This document shows, piece after piece, positions 25,072 through 33,630 of a stretch of DNA of 64,000 nt. The translations under genes and the position numbers were made by a program. Where the stretch lies: NCBI RefSeq assembly GCF_042677205.1, contig NZ_JBHTIU010000098.1, forward strand, positions 1 to 64,000. Reading direction: 5' to 3'. This stretch comes from Paenibacillus_L residui. GTDB lineage: Bacteria; Bacillota; Bacilli; Paenibacillales; NBRC-103111. Every line of letters starts with the position of its first letter. The first letter of the stretch is position 1. Below the pieces are notes generated by a model, which was given only the letters and a program-made list of their open reading frames with translations, was not told where the DNA came from and did not search any database.

Positions 25072-26258
25072 CTGTTCTCCTCCTTTGGTATCGAAACCTC
25101 CGGCTTCTTAACTTCCTGCATCCCGTCCTCCGGAACCGCACCCGCCGGCTTCTCAAGCGCCGGATCGGTGTCCGCTGGCGTATCGCTAGTCGGCGCATGG
25201 GTCGTCGGCGTATCAATCTGCGGTTTATCGTTCGGACGATTGCCGGTTGGAGCCCCCTCGTTTGTCGGCGTATCGCTTGTCGAGGAGTCGTTTTCCGGTC
25301 TATTGTTTGTTGGAGTATCGCCGCTCAGAACACCGTTCGCTGGCGCATCGCCCTGCCCGGAATATACTGTCACAATAACACCATCCATATTGTTGCCCGA
25401 AATTTCATAGCGGCTATCCGCCGGCACATGAATCGTGGTATCTTCGAGAACAGAATAGTAATAAATGGAATACTCTTCGTGGTTTATCGTGGTCTTTATC
25501 GATTTCTGTTCCTTCAAAAAGTCCAAATATTCCTCCAGAACAAAATTGTTCTCATACATAATAGCGCTATGCGGCAAACCGACATAACGATAATGCCATG
25601 GTTCATACGGGGTCCCTGTAATATTTGTTTTGTCCTCCGGATAGCGCAAGATAAAGCCGTATTTCCAGGCGTTCTCTTTCAGCCATTGTCCTTCAGTAGC
25701 AGACTCCATCTTCCCTTGCGTTGATCCGATATCCACCGCCAAACCGAGATTATGCTCACTAAAGCCTGCCGGCAGCGCGTATCCAGGCTCTTTTTCCTCG
25801 TATAGCTTGCTCTGTTCCTCTTCGTCCCGATAGCCGCTGGTGAGCATAAAGTGGTTAATGCCATCCTGATGTGCCGCTGCAATCATCGCAGATAATTTTT
25901 GTGCCAAAAAAGGCGTCAATCGGATCGAGTTATCCAAGAGTCCGTATCCGTTGATCAGCTCCGGATTTTTCGCCAAATTGACCGCATCGGATACGTTAGT
26001 CCCCGGAGGTACAGGATGATCTTCATTGATCAGCAGCAAATGGCCTTTGTAAACCTGATCCTTTGTTATCCGAACCGGCATCCCGTCCCCTTTAAGATCC
26101 TCATCCAAATCCTCATCCAGATCCTCATCCAGTTTTTCATCCTCTACTTGGTGGTTTTCTTTCGGCACATTTTCATTATTATCGGGTTCCGGTTTATCCT
26201 GGATAACGGCATAGCCAATAATTAAAAGGATGACAATCCCCAATAGCCATTTCTTCAT
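25068..26258 (-). CDS. VanY-like D-alanyl-D-alanine carboxypeptidase (M15B)
   Basis: 396 residues. N-terminal membrane anchor (KKWLLGIVILLIIGYAV), an acidic stretch with the repeat DEDL (about 45-55), an M15 peptidase domain (about 75-245) with zinc ligands in SEHNLGLAVDIG (His, Asp) and EPWHYRYVG (His) and the catalytic Glu of EPWH, a small extra beta domain (about 250-295), and a Pro/Thr/Asp-rich C-terminal tail with repeats of the SDTPTN type. It should trim D-Ala from peptidoglycan stem peptides outside the membrane. First gene of the VanY-VanZ-VanR-VanS-like operon; AAGGAGG precedes the ATG. The repetitive tail may span the wall. Confidence 0.9.
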   Translation of the reverse strand: MKKWLLGIVILLIIGYAVIQDKPEPDNNENVPKENHQVEDEKLDEDLDEDLDEDLKGDGMPVRITKDQVYKGHLLLINEDHPVPPGTNVSDAVNLAKNPELINGYGLLDNSIRLTPFLAQKLSAMIAAAHQDGINHFMLTSGYRDEEEQSKLYEEKEPGYALPAGFSEHNLGLAVDIGSTQGKMESATEGQWLKENAWKYGFILRYPEDKTNITGTPYEPWHYRYVGLPHSAIMYENNFVLEEYLDFLKEQKSIKTTINHEEYSIYYYSVLEDTTIHVPADSRYEISGNNMDGVIVTVYSGQGDAPANGVLSGDTPTNNRPENDSSTSDTPTNEGAPTGNRPNDKPQIDTPTTHAPTSDTPADTDPALEKPAGAVPEDGMQEVKKPEVSIPKEENR

Positions 26259-26285
26259 TCGTAGTTTCCTCCTTATCTTTCGTCT

Positions 26286-26291
26286 ACTATA
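26286..26291 (-). promoter_or_regulatory. probable -10 box (TATAGT) of the VanY operon
   Basis: TATAGT on the minus strand 28 bases before the VanY start and 29 bases downstream of the shared motif. The corresponding spacing in the MalF operon is 25 bases. Confidence 0.45.
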
Positions 26292-26320
26292 GAGTAGGGG
26301 AAACTATTTAAAAAGAAATG

Positions 26321-26347
26321 GGGCTAAAATTAAAATTTTTATTAAAT
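26321..26347 (-). promoter_or_regulatory. shared upstream motif, VanY operon copy
   Basis: The plus strand reads GGGCTAAAATTA followed by AAATTTTTATTAAAT, the near-identical partner of 22488-22513. Candidate operator of the VanR-like regulator encoded in this operon, implying autoregulation and shared control of the MalF operon. Confidence 0.5.
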
Positions 26348-26421
26348 CGTTATCGAAAACTAACAAACGGGTTAGTGTAAAATCTTCGTGGGATTAAGAT
26401 CTGGAAAAGCGAACATCGGAA

Positions 26422-26482
26422 AAGAGCTTCATCCTGGATACAGTGATGTTTACCAATAACACACCGTAAGGAGGAAGCTCTT
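26422..26482. repeat. inverted repeat of unknown role
   Basis: AAGAGCTTCATCCT at 26422 and AGGAGGAAGCTCTT ending at 26482 are inverted with one mismatch, separated by 33 bases. It lies just outside the left end of the IS1182-type copy 2. It could be a hairpin or the remnant end of another element. Confidence 0.4.
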
Positions 26483-26494
26483 ATTCATTACTTA

Positions 26495-28270
26495 GGGCTT
26501 GCTGAATGGTGAAAAAAAGGCTGAAAACCGCATAACAATAAGGATTTTAGGCTCTTGATGTCGAATTCATATGTAAAGGAAAGCATGGAGAACGGGCCCA
26601 AATCCTTGCAGATGGAGTGACAAATGTGTTCAAGCCGACCGCGCATCTCGACAATCAATTGATCCTGCCAGGCGATTTCTTTTTGCCCTTTGGCGGAAAG
26701 CTGGACGAAGAGAATCGTTGGGTTCAGTTGGCGCGGTTAGTGCCATGGGCAGAGGCCGAGAAAAAATACGGACCGTTTTTCAAAGACACCTTCCGCGGCC
26801 AGCAAACGATCAGTTTGCGGATGGGGCTCGGGGCGCTCATCATTCAAGAGAGAATGCAGTTGACCGACAGAGAAACCCTAGAGTCGATCAACGAAAATCC
26901 ATACATGCAATACTTCATCGGTCTGCCCGGATTCGTCATGAAGCAACCGTTCCATCACTCGATGATGACGCATTTTCGGAAGCGTCTGACGGATGTGCTG
27001 GCTGAGCTGAATGAGGTCGTCGCCACGGCAGGCGCGAAGGAAACGAAGGACCATGACGACAACAACGTTAGCGGCGGCGGAGGGAAAGTAAAGCGGTCGA
27101 AGAAGCGCGCCTCTGTTATTGAAGCCGAACAGCAAACACTGTTCGCGGAACCACAAGTCGAACCGTCAGCAGCAACATCTCCCGTGGAGCAGACGGCCGC
27201 GGTGCCCGAGCCTCTTGAAGCGACCGCGCCTCCTTCCGAAGGGCATCCGGTATCGGCCATGGAATCGGAAGCACCTGCGCTACCCAATCAAGGGACGGTG
27301 CTCATGGACGCTACCTGCGCGCCAGCGGATGTGGCGTATCCGACCGATCTGAATCTGCTGAATGAAGCGCGGGAGAAGCTCGAATCGATCATCGATACCC
27401 TGCATGTGCCGGCCGTCAGCAAAGCGACGAAACCGCGCACGTACCGCGAAAAAGCGCGCAAGCAGTTTGGCGGTGTCCAAGCAACGCAGGCCGGGACCCA
27501 AAGTGATCCGCAAAGCAATCAGGCGGCAGCTCGGTTACGTTGGACGGAACCTCTCCATCATCGCCGAGCAAGCCAAGGTGCAACCGCTCACGCTGCTTAG
27601 CCGGAAAACCTATCGCGACCTGCTGGTGATTCATGAACTGTACCATCAGCAACTTCAAATGTGGAGCGAGCGTTCTCACCAGATGGAAGACCGGATCGTC
27701 AGCATTCATCAGCCGCATATCAGGCCAATCGTGCGCGGGAAAGCCAAGGCACGCGTTGAGTTCGGAGCCAAGATTGCGGTAAGCATGACAAATGGCTATG
27801 CGTTCCTTGATCGTCTGTCTTGGGATAACTTCAACGAGAGCACGACGCTAATTGGCGTGATCGAGAAGTACCGTGAGCGCATGGGGACCTATCCGGCTGT
27901 CGTCCAAGTGGATCAGATCTACCGCACGCGCGAAAACCGGAGCTTCTGCAAACAGCATGGGATTTGGCTCAGTGGGCCGGCATTGGGACGAAAGCCTAAA
28001 AACGGTCCGTCAAGTGAAGATAAGCAAGACGTCAAACAGGATACCGGGGAACGAAACGCAATTGAAGGCAAGTTTGGAGAAGGCAAGCGCAAGTATGGGC
28101 TTGGCTGTATTCGCGCACACCTCGCCAAGACAAGCGAATCGGTGATTACGCTGCAACTTCTCGTGATGAACCTGGAGCGCAGGCTCCGCGTTCTTTTTTG
28201 CCTTATTTTCGCGATGCTGTCTCGCCGGCGCCTAGCTCTGAAATTCGGATAAAAATCGTTCAGCAAGCCC
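26495..28270 (+). mobile_element. IS1182-type insertion sequence (copy 2)
   Basis: A 1.78-kb element with inverted ends GGGCTTGCTGAA (26495) and TTCAGCAAGCCC (ending 28270). TACTTA directly precedes the left end and recurs two bases after the right end, a possible target duplication. It contains a DDE transposase gene broken by one frameshift. Copy 1 at 8636-9370 is a deletion derivative of the same kind of element. Confidence 0.82.
26617..28252 (+). pseudogene. IS1182-family DDE transposase, frameshifted
   Basis: Residues 1-280 (VFKPTAHLDNQLILPGDFFL, the DUF772-like region with MQYFIGLPGFVMKQPFHHSM, an Ala/Pro/Glu-rich linker, then LMDATCAPADVAYPTDLNLL) are in one frame to about 27465; the rest (LAVSKQRRPGPKVIRKAIRR to the DDE core VVQVDQIYRTRENRSFCKQH and GERNAIEGKFGEGKRKYGLG) is in the +1 frame. 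A single base has been lost near AAGCAGTTTGGC. The first Asp is in LMDATCAP and the catalytic Glu probably in NAIEGKFG. No stop or slippery site suggests programmed shifting. Confidence 0.85.
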
Positions 28271-28561
28271 CCTACTTAACCACAAGAATCCCAACATTGA
28301 AAAAGCTGGAGCAATGGCTTTCGGAAAATGCAAGAAGAGTTTGCCCGTATCATGAAAATGATACTGGAGATGCTGGATGAGCAGATATTGACTACACTTC
28401 ACGTCCTATTACCCTTTCAGACATTGGTGGAAAAGCTATATGGAAAAAAGGTCGTCTACACAATTTCACCATATATTATCACTTTGATTGTTTTTAGCTG
28501 CTCACAAAACTTCCCTATATCCAGGTCTCCTTCTACCGTAATCCAATGATTATAATCCAAG
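28271..28561. other. intergenic region right of IS1182 copy 2
   Basis: Nothing recognisable. Short plus-strand frames (for example MQEEFARIMKMILEMLDEQI) look like protein debris but match no family I know. Confidence 0.35.
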
Positions 28562-28857
28562 TCATTTCTCAATTTCAAAAGAATCGATGATTTTTTTCAT
28601 CTCGGTGGATGGAACGTTTCCGGATATTGTGTAAAACAGATTGTCATGTACAAAGACTGCAATCTTTTCTGTAGTACTTTCCACAGAATATACCAATAGT
28701 CTCTCCTCCTTCGTATGCTTTAATAAAAGTAAAGTGATGGAATGACATTCTATATAATCATTAGTTTGTTCAAATAATCGCTGCAAATACTGGTCGGTGC
28801 CAGATGTACCCCTCCCCCATTCGCACCATTTGTATGATGAATCATCTTTACCTATGC
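28562..28857 (-). pseudogene. DUF4367-like lipoprotein-domain fragment
   Basis: An open minus-strand frame without a proper start reads SSYKWCEWGRGTSGTDQYLQ onward and ends EKIAVFVHDNLFYTISGNVP then STEMKKIIDSFEIEK. The closing phrase (a hydrophobic strand, YxISG, a short acidic helix ending in IxxSF) is the end of DUF4367-type domains found in anti-sigma-like and sporulation lipoproteins. A TAA upstream blocks the frame, so this is the tail of a truncated gene. Confidence 0.45.
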
Positions 28858-29051
28858 TATAATCTTACTACAAGAATACATAAAAAGTGGGACTATGAAA
28901 GCATACTTATTGGATTGTTTAAGATCGGCGGCAGACACGATGATTCGATGTAACGTATGGACGTATTCGTTGAGAATCTGTCCCTACTGCGCATAAGATG
29001 ACAGGATACTCAGATGACTTTACGTTAACTTTTAATCAAGGAGGGAGTCAT

Positions 29052-29912
29052 ATGGCATGGGTAGAATCGCTGCAGAAGGCAATTGACTATATGGAAGCGC
29101 ATCTGTTGGAACCCATCACAATAGAAGACATTGCGAAGCAGGCACATGTCTCCGCCTTTCATTTTCAACGGCTTTTTATAATCTTGACTGATGTTTCGGT
29201 CAAAGAATATGTGCGAAGGCGGAGAATGACATTGGCTGCTCAGGAATTAGCCAGCAGCGATTGCAAGATTATCGACCTTGCCTATAAATATGGCTACGAT
29301 ACTCCTGAAGCTTTCGCAAAGGCTTTTCGCAAACAGCATGGTGTGACACCGAGTGAAGCACGAAAAGGATTGGGGAAGCTGCAATCTTATAATCGCTTGA
29401 CCATCCAGGTGAATCTAAAAGGAGCTGAACCTATGAATTATCAATTGGTAGAACGCAAAGGATTCCAAATTGTGGGAGTGAAAGAACGGTTTAATTGTGA
29501 CGGAGATCTCGGTCTGTCTCTGGATATCGGTCATTTTTGGACCAAGGTCGGAAAAAATGGTACCATTAACCGATTACTAGGTTTGAATAACGGCCAAATA
29601 TCAGGTTTGATTGGAGCATCAGTAGATTACAGCAAAGAGGACAATGAGATTGAGTATTGGGTGGGCACTGAATACAAAGGAAACATACCTGATGGATTAT
29701 CTAGTTATCAAATATCTGCCGAAAAATGGGCGATATTTGAAGCCGTGGGGCCCGTAGCCGATGTGGTACCGAAGACATGGAAAAAAATATATTCAGAGTG
29801 GTTTCCGTCTAATTCATATGAACATGGTGACGCACCGTCTTTGGAAGTATATAAAAGCCCTGACCCAACGAGCCCCGTAGCCAAAACCGAAATTTGGGTT
29901 CCGGTTAAATAG
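29052..29912 (+). CDS. AraC family regulator with GyrI-like effector domain
   Basis: 286 residues. N-terminal double helix-turn-helix of the AraC/XylS type (residues about 5-105: ITIEDIAKQAHVSAFHFQRL, then KIIDLAYKYGYDTPEAFAKA and FRKQHGVTPSEARKG), followed from about 130 by a GyrI-like (Rob/BmrR C-terminal type) small-molecule-binding domain starting YQLVERKGFQIVGVKERF. ATG at 29052 follows AAGGAGGGAG. Such proteins sense hydrophobic cations or drugs. No obvious target gene is adjacent. Confidence 0.9.
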   Translation: MAWVESLQKAIDYMEAHLLEPITIEDIAKQAHVSAFHFQRLFIILTDVSVKEYVRRRRMTLAAQELASSDCKIIDLAYKYGYDTPEAFAKAFRKQHGVTPSEARKGLGKLQSYNRLTIQVNLKGAEPMNYQLVERKGFQIVGVKERFNCDGDLGLSLDIGHFWTKVGKNGTINRLLGLNNGQISGLIGASVDYSKEDNEIEYWVGTEYKGNIPDGLSSYQISAEKWAIFEAVGPVADVVPKTWKKIYSEWFPSNSYEHGDAPSLEVYKSPDPTSPVAKTEIWVPVK

Positions 29913-29968
29913 ACAAAAATAGACCATTATCATTGATTTCACAACGAATATTCCAATAGATGCGCGAC

Positions 29969-29997
29969 AATGACCCCGGTCATCTGTCGGGGTCATT
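29969..29997. terminator. hairpin after the AraC/GyrI gene
   Basis: AATGACCCCG pairs perfectly with CGGGGTCATT across a nine-base loop, 57 bases after the stop codon. No T-tract follows on the plus strand, but T-rich sequence follows on the minus strand (TTTTTTCAA is on the upstream side there), so its efficiency is uncertain. Confidence 0.5.
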
Positions 29998-30015
29998 TGA
30001 AAAAAGGAGGTAACG

Positions 30016-30417
30016 ATGAATACTCATTCTGAGAACTTAACGGTAGAATGCGCCGAAAATTGTGGAAACTCACCTAAAAAAGAGTTGCTTAGAGATCTTA
30101 GTATCGCTTTTGTCAAAAATGAAATAAGCTTCTGTATGGATTGGATGACAGATGATGTGGTTTGGGAAATTGTTGGTGATAAATTAATTCAGGGAAAAGA
30201 TGATTTTGAGAAAGCGTTACATCAAATGAAAAATTGTAAAGTTCAACAGTTTCGTATACAGAACATTATCACACATGGCAACACAGGATCTCTAAATGGA
30301 ACTTTAATACTACACGATAAGCACAGAGTTGCTTTTTGCGATGTATATAACTTTCGAGGGTTTGGTAAAAATTCAAAAATTAAAGCAATCACCTCATATG
30401 TTATTAAAACATCTTGA
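30016..30417 (+). CDS. SnoaL-like/NTF2-fold protein
   Basis: 133 residues. From residue 20 it follows the NTF2/SnoaL-like pattern: LLRDLSIAFVKNEISFCMDW then MTDDVVWEIVGDKLIQGKDD and a C-terminal beta sheet. This is the family often annotated as nuclear transport factor 2-like in Bacillota. AAAAGGAGG precedes the ATG. The N-terminal 20 residues contain two cysteines (VECAENCGN). Function unknown; such folds hold small ligands or act as polyketide cyclases. Confidence 0.82.
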   Translation: MNTHSENLTVECAENCGNSPKKELLRDLSIAFVKNEISFCMDWMTDDVVWEIVGDKLIQGKDDFEKALHQMKNCKVQQFRIQNIITHGNTGSLNGTLILHDKHRVAFCDVYNFRGFGKNSKIKAITSYVIKTS

Positions 30418-30541
30418 TTGTTAATAAGTTCGTACTAGAAGTCTTTATTTGGGACTCTATCGCTTTTCTATAAAGGAGCGATTGTGCAATAACAAGTTAC
30501 ATGGAGTGCGATATAAAATATATTAACAAGAGTGGATCATT

Positions 30542-30622
30542 ATGGAACCTGTTTTATGGATAAGTGTATTTAGTTGTTTTGCGGCTGTCTTTGCTTTGTT
30601 TATTATCAAATTCATGTTTTAA
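30542..30622 (+). CDS. possible 26-residue membrane peptide
   Basis: ATG-initiated frame encoding a single hydrophobic helix (MEPVLWISVFSCFAAVFALF then IIKFMF). The upstream AGAGTGGA is only a weak ribosome site. It lies in an otherwise empty gap between the SnoaL-like gene and the TetR gene. Could be chance. Confidence 0.3.
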   Translation: MEPVLWISVFSCFAAVFALFIIKFMF

Positions 30623-30637
30623 TAAATGAGAGCAATA

Positions 30638-31231
30638 TTATTTATTGCAAAGTTCATTTAAGTGGTGAGTAATAATTTGTTCCGTTTTTTCAATGGTGAA
30701 TATATCCGGTCTTAATAGAGCATGTATGGATAAACCTTCAATGACTGCAGAAAGCCTTAATTTTTCGATTTCAATATCTATGTCTTTTTTTACATAGCCT
30801 GCCTTTATCAAGATTTCAAGCAGTGCCTCCATTAAAATGTATTCTCCTTCGATGAGTTCATCTTTTTTCGTGTTCAAAACTGCACTTGTAAGTGAACGAA
30901 TGACGAAAACCAGCCATACGCCAGCTTCAGCTTGTTTATCCCGATCGACAGGAACCAATTCTAACAACGTTTCCTGTACCGCAATGAAAGGGTCTTGTGA
31001 CCATGATTTATTCTTCGACCGTTCTTTCCCGCGAGCAAGAAAATAATCCATGATAAATAATAGTAACTCATCCTGGTTTGAGAAATAATGTCTCAATGCT
31101 CCGGCAGACATTCCAGCCTCAGATGCGATTCTGCGGATAGATGCTTTTTCAATACCTTCGGTTTCAATAATTTTCCAAGCCGTTTCAGCGATGAGCTTTC
31201 TTTTGTGATCATGATCAACAATTTTCGGCAC
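30638..31231 (-). CDS. TetR family regulator (BetI-like)
   Basis: 197 residues with an N-terminal TetR HTH (KRKLIAETAWKIIETEGIEK, ASIRRIASEAGMSAGALRHY) and a C-terminal regulatory domain of the BetI/TetR_C_6 kind. It is transcribed divergently from the GAP-family membrane gene at 31320, with an 88-bp shared promoter region holding a palindrome (31256-31288), the standard layout for local repression. Confidence 0.9.
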   Translation of the reverse strand: MPKIVDHDHKRKLIAETAWKIIETEGIEKASIRRIASEAGMSAGALRHYFSNQDELLLFIMDYFLARGKERSKNKSWSQDPFIAVQETLLELVPVDRDKQAEAGVWLVFVIRSLTSAVLNTKKDELIEGEYILMEALLEILIKAGYVKKDIDIEIEKLRLSAVIEGLSIHALLRPDIFTIEKTEQIITHHLNELCNK

Positions 31232-31255
31232 TTCAAATCACCTCTTGTTTTATTT

Positions 31256-31288
31256 AACACACTGTGTTATTATTATTTTATCACAGTG
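31256..31288. promoter_or_regulatory. probable TetR operator between divergent genes
   Basis: AACACACTGTGTT at 31256-31268 is a near-perfect palindrome, and CACTGTG within it is repeated in inverted form as CACAGTG at 31282-31288. The site sits between the divergent TetR and GAP-family genes. Confidence 0.55.
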
Positions 31289-31319
31289 CGCGAAATAAAT
31301 AAATAAGGAGGATGTTTAG

Positions 31320-32030
31320 GTGATTGAAATCATTGAATCATTAATTCCTGCCAACATAGATTTCACAACAGCACTCCTCATTATTGTGCTCTGTGCTGTC
31401 ATTGATATTTTAAGCCCCGGGGTATTGGCGATTACAGCTTATATCCTTCTCATACAAAAAGAAAAAACAGCATCGCGATTGATCGTTTTTTTATTTTCGA
31501 CACAATTTTGCTATTTTATAATGGGTATCTTGGTTTATCTCGGAGTTGGGCCGATTCTTGGTATTATAGAAAGCATGGCGAACAATCAAATTTCAAGTTG
31601 GTTTTATACGATACTTGGAGTCGCCTTTGTACTCATTAGTTTTTATAATCCTAAAAAAGGGATGGAATCCCGATTTTTGGAATGGTTACCTACGCAAGTG
31701 TCTATAAGAGGGATGATCATACTCGGTATTATTGTCTTTGCGATTGAGTTTACCACAGCTTTACCGTATTTTTACTCGATATTACTAATGGATGGTTTAG
31801 CGTTTCATACGGGTTTGTCCATTGGCATTTTACTTGGCTATAACGCGATTATGGTACTTCCTTCAATCTTACTATTGATCGTGTTTATACTATGTAAAAA
31901 CTGGATAATGAATCAGCTTGAACAACTGCGATCAAAATTAGTAAAAGCTCCGTTGTCTTCTGTATTAGTCGGAGTGGCAGTTATTGGGGCGATTTTATTC
32001 AATATTGGCATCAGGGGAGTTCTATCTTGA
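31320..32030 (+). CDS. GAP family (Sap-like) membrane protein
   Basis: 236 residues with about six membrane segments, starting at GTG 31320, eight bases after AGGAGG (an overlapping ATG is followed at once by a stop). The pattern (VIDILSPGVLAITAYILL near the N-terminus, FYNPKKGMES in the middle loop, EFTTALPYFYSILLMD) fits the GAP/Sap, LysE-like transporter group, known for export of peptidoglycolipid or small molecules in actinobacteria. It is likely repressed by the divergent TetR. A small membrane-protein gene follows. Confidence 0.75.
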   Translation: MIEIIESLIPANIDFTTALLIIVLCAVIDILSPGVLAITAYILLIQKEKTASRLIVFLFSTQFCYFIMGILVYLGVGPILGIIESMANNQISSWFYTILGVAFVLISFYNPKKGMESRFLEWLPTQVSIRGMIILGIIVFAIEFTTALPYFYSILLMDGLAFHTGLSIGILLGYNAIMVLPSILLLIVFILCKNWIMNQLEQLRSKLVKAPLSSVLVGVAVIGAILFNIGIRGVLS

Positions 32031-32061
32031 TATTCGTTATGTAAAAAGGAGATGTAGCGTT

Positions 32062-32274
32062 ATGAAAGAGATTGCAAGCGGTGCAAGTTTACTTCTATTG
32101 CTTCAGGGAGTTGGAGGTATCATAAATCGATTGGCAGGCGGGGGACCAAGTTGGTTTCTCGTCAATTACATCGATGCATTGCAAGGATATGAAATAATAG
32201 CCAGTATAATTTTAGTGATATTGGGAGCAATTATTGGTGTGGGTTCTCTTAAAATAAAGGATAAAGTTGACTAA
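32062..32274 (+). CDS. small two-helix membrane protein
   Basis: 70 residues with two hydrophobic segments (SGASLLLLLQGVGGIINRLA and EIIASIILVILGAIIGVGSL). ATG at 32062 follows AAGGAGATG, 31 bases after the GAP-family gene, so the two are probably one transcript under the TetR regulator. No family recognised. Confidence 0.7.
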   Translation: MKEIASGASLLLLLQGVGGIINRLAGGGPSWFLVNYIDALQGYEIIASIILVILGAIIGVGSLKIKDKVD

Positions 32275-32307
32275 CCTATTATGTCTTGAAGACCTCATAG
32301 TTATTCC

Positions 32308-32355
32308 TCACCCTTGAAGTTTATTCTATGAGCATGATACTTGGGTGAGGAAGGC
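32308..32355. terminator. hairpin between convergent genes
   Basis: TTCCTCACCC pairs with GGGTGAGGAA over a loop of about 25 bases, between the plus-strand small membrane gene and the minus-strand flavoprotein. There is no long T-tract, so it may be a weak bidirectional terminator. Confidence 0.5.
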
Positions 32356-32380
32356 TCGTAAAGTGTTCATGGTTATTCAA

Positions 32381-33295
32381 TCAAACGTTGCTCTTCCGCC
32401 ATTCTTCTTGATTTAATTCCCCGTTTATTGCAGCTGCGGATACAGCACCTGAAGCAGCTGCAACAATAGATTGGTGTAAGTGTGTAGTTGCATCCCCTGC
32501 TGCATAAACACCAGGTACACTAGTTTTTCCAAACTCATCGACTTCAATGATTCCAGTATCCAACATCCGGCAACCAAGGGCAACTGGCAAATCCGATCCA
32601 AGTTCCAATTCCGGCTTGAAGAAAATCCCTGTGCACGAAATTTCCGTCCCATCCTCAAGCTTGATATGGCTTACCATGCCTTGATTTGATTGGATTAAAT
32701 GTATTGGTGCATTAAATACCGGGATATTATGTGCGCGCAATTCTTCACGTTCTGCTTCACTCAATTCATCGGGACCATTTGTACAAACTACTAACTGCTT
32801 CGACCATCCAGAAAGCAATGGGACAAAATGCATTAATGTCGCTCCTCTGTTTATGACAACTAATTGCTGATCCCTTAGTTCCCAGCCATCACAATACGGG
32901 CATACAAACGCACTCTTACCATAGACCTCTGCCAACCCTGGTATGCCAAGATCACGATCCTTCATTCCGATAGCAAACAGCAGTTTACTAGCGGCTATCT
33001 TCACCCCCGAAACAGTTTCCAACAAAAATTGTCCATCTTCCCCTTCTATCAACCTGACGATATCTTCCAGATGTGAAACCGATGGATAAGTGCGAAGCTG
33101 TTCTTTCGCAATTTTTCGAAAGTCATGTGGGCTAACGCCATCACGTGTTAAAAAGCCATGAGCCTCTCTAGTCACTGCATTACGCGGTTGGCCCTCATCA
33201 ATAATCAATGTCTTCTTTCTAGCACGTCCTAGTACAAGTCCAGCACTTAAACCTGCAGGACCTCCTCCAATAATAACAACATCAACTTCCTTCAT
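32381..33295 (-). CDS. thioredoxin reductase-like FAD/NAD(P) oxidoreductase
   Basis: 304 residues. FAD-binding VVIIGGGPAGLSAGLVLGRA, redox-active pair CPYC (AFVCPYCDGWEL), and the closing FAD motif VPGVYAAGDATTHLHQSIVA. The NAD(P)-binding region after CPYC lacks a clear GxGxxG (VVINRGATLMHFVPLLSGWS), as in thioredoxin-reductase-like enzymes that use other electron donors or are oxidases of the gliotoxin/holomycin dithiol type. ATG follows GGGAGGGAG. It stands alone. Confidence 0.88.
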   Translation of the reverse strand: MKEVDVVIIGGGPAGLSAGLVLGRARKKTLIIDEGQPRNAVTREAHGFLTRDGVSPHDFRKIAKEQLRTYPSVSHLEDIVRLIEGEDGQFLLETVSGVKIAASKLLFAIGMKDRDLGIPGLAEVYGKSAFVCPYCDGWELRDQQLVVINRGATLMHFVPLLSGWSKQLVVCTNGPDELSEAEREELRAHNIPVFNAPIHLIQSNQGMVSHIKLEDGTEISCTGIFFKPELELGSDLPVALGCRMLDTGIIEVDEFGKTSVPGVYAAGDATTHLHQSIVAAASGAVSAAAINGELNQEEWRKSNV

Positions 33296-33424
33296 GATTA
33301 ACTCCCTCCCACTTCGTTTAACTTTCCATACGAGATGTGATTACTCAGTATAATGCATGGGCTTATTTTCAAAATGGCAAATCTACGGCGTAAACTCGAT
33401 TTGTCATTTTCTGCATATTTCATT

Positions 33425-33630
33425 CTAGACTTGACTTTTATTAAATAGTCTATCCAATTTCAAGTAATCTAACATGTACTTTGCAAGTGTTATGACTGAA
33501 AAAATCAACATTAAAATTAATGTGATGGAAGCGCCGGGTGGTGTACCCAATTCATAAGAAGCGACTAAACCACTTAACATGCCAACAAGCGCAATGACCA
33601 TTCCATTTAATATGATAAGTGTTGTTTTTC
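33425..33630 (-). pseudogene. ZnuB/MntB-type metal ABC permease, C-terminal fragment
   Basis: The minus strand encodes LIILNGMVIALVGMLSGLVA then SYELGTPPGASITLILMLIF and SVITLAKYM..., ending at TAG 33425. The layout (hydrophobic helix, short loop with PPGASI or PTGA, last helix, short tail) matches the C-terminus of ABC-3 family zinc/manganese permeases. Everything upstream is lost at a junction near 33630. It is in the same direction as, and immediately downstream of, the Zur-box operon, so it is probably a relic of a zinc transporter gene. Confidence 0.65.

Noticed and set aside
25080..25340. Repeats in the VanY tail as a CRISPR-like or tandem DNA array
   Set aside because: The units are imperfect, in frame and encode a Thr/Pro-rich protein tail; there are no spacers.
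27362..28252. Second plus-strand frame treated as an independent transposase gene
   Set aside because: It is the C-terminal half of the IS1182-type transposase continuing the frame that ends at 27600; the two halves align with a single gene broken by a one-base indel.
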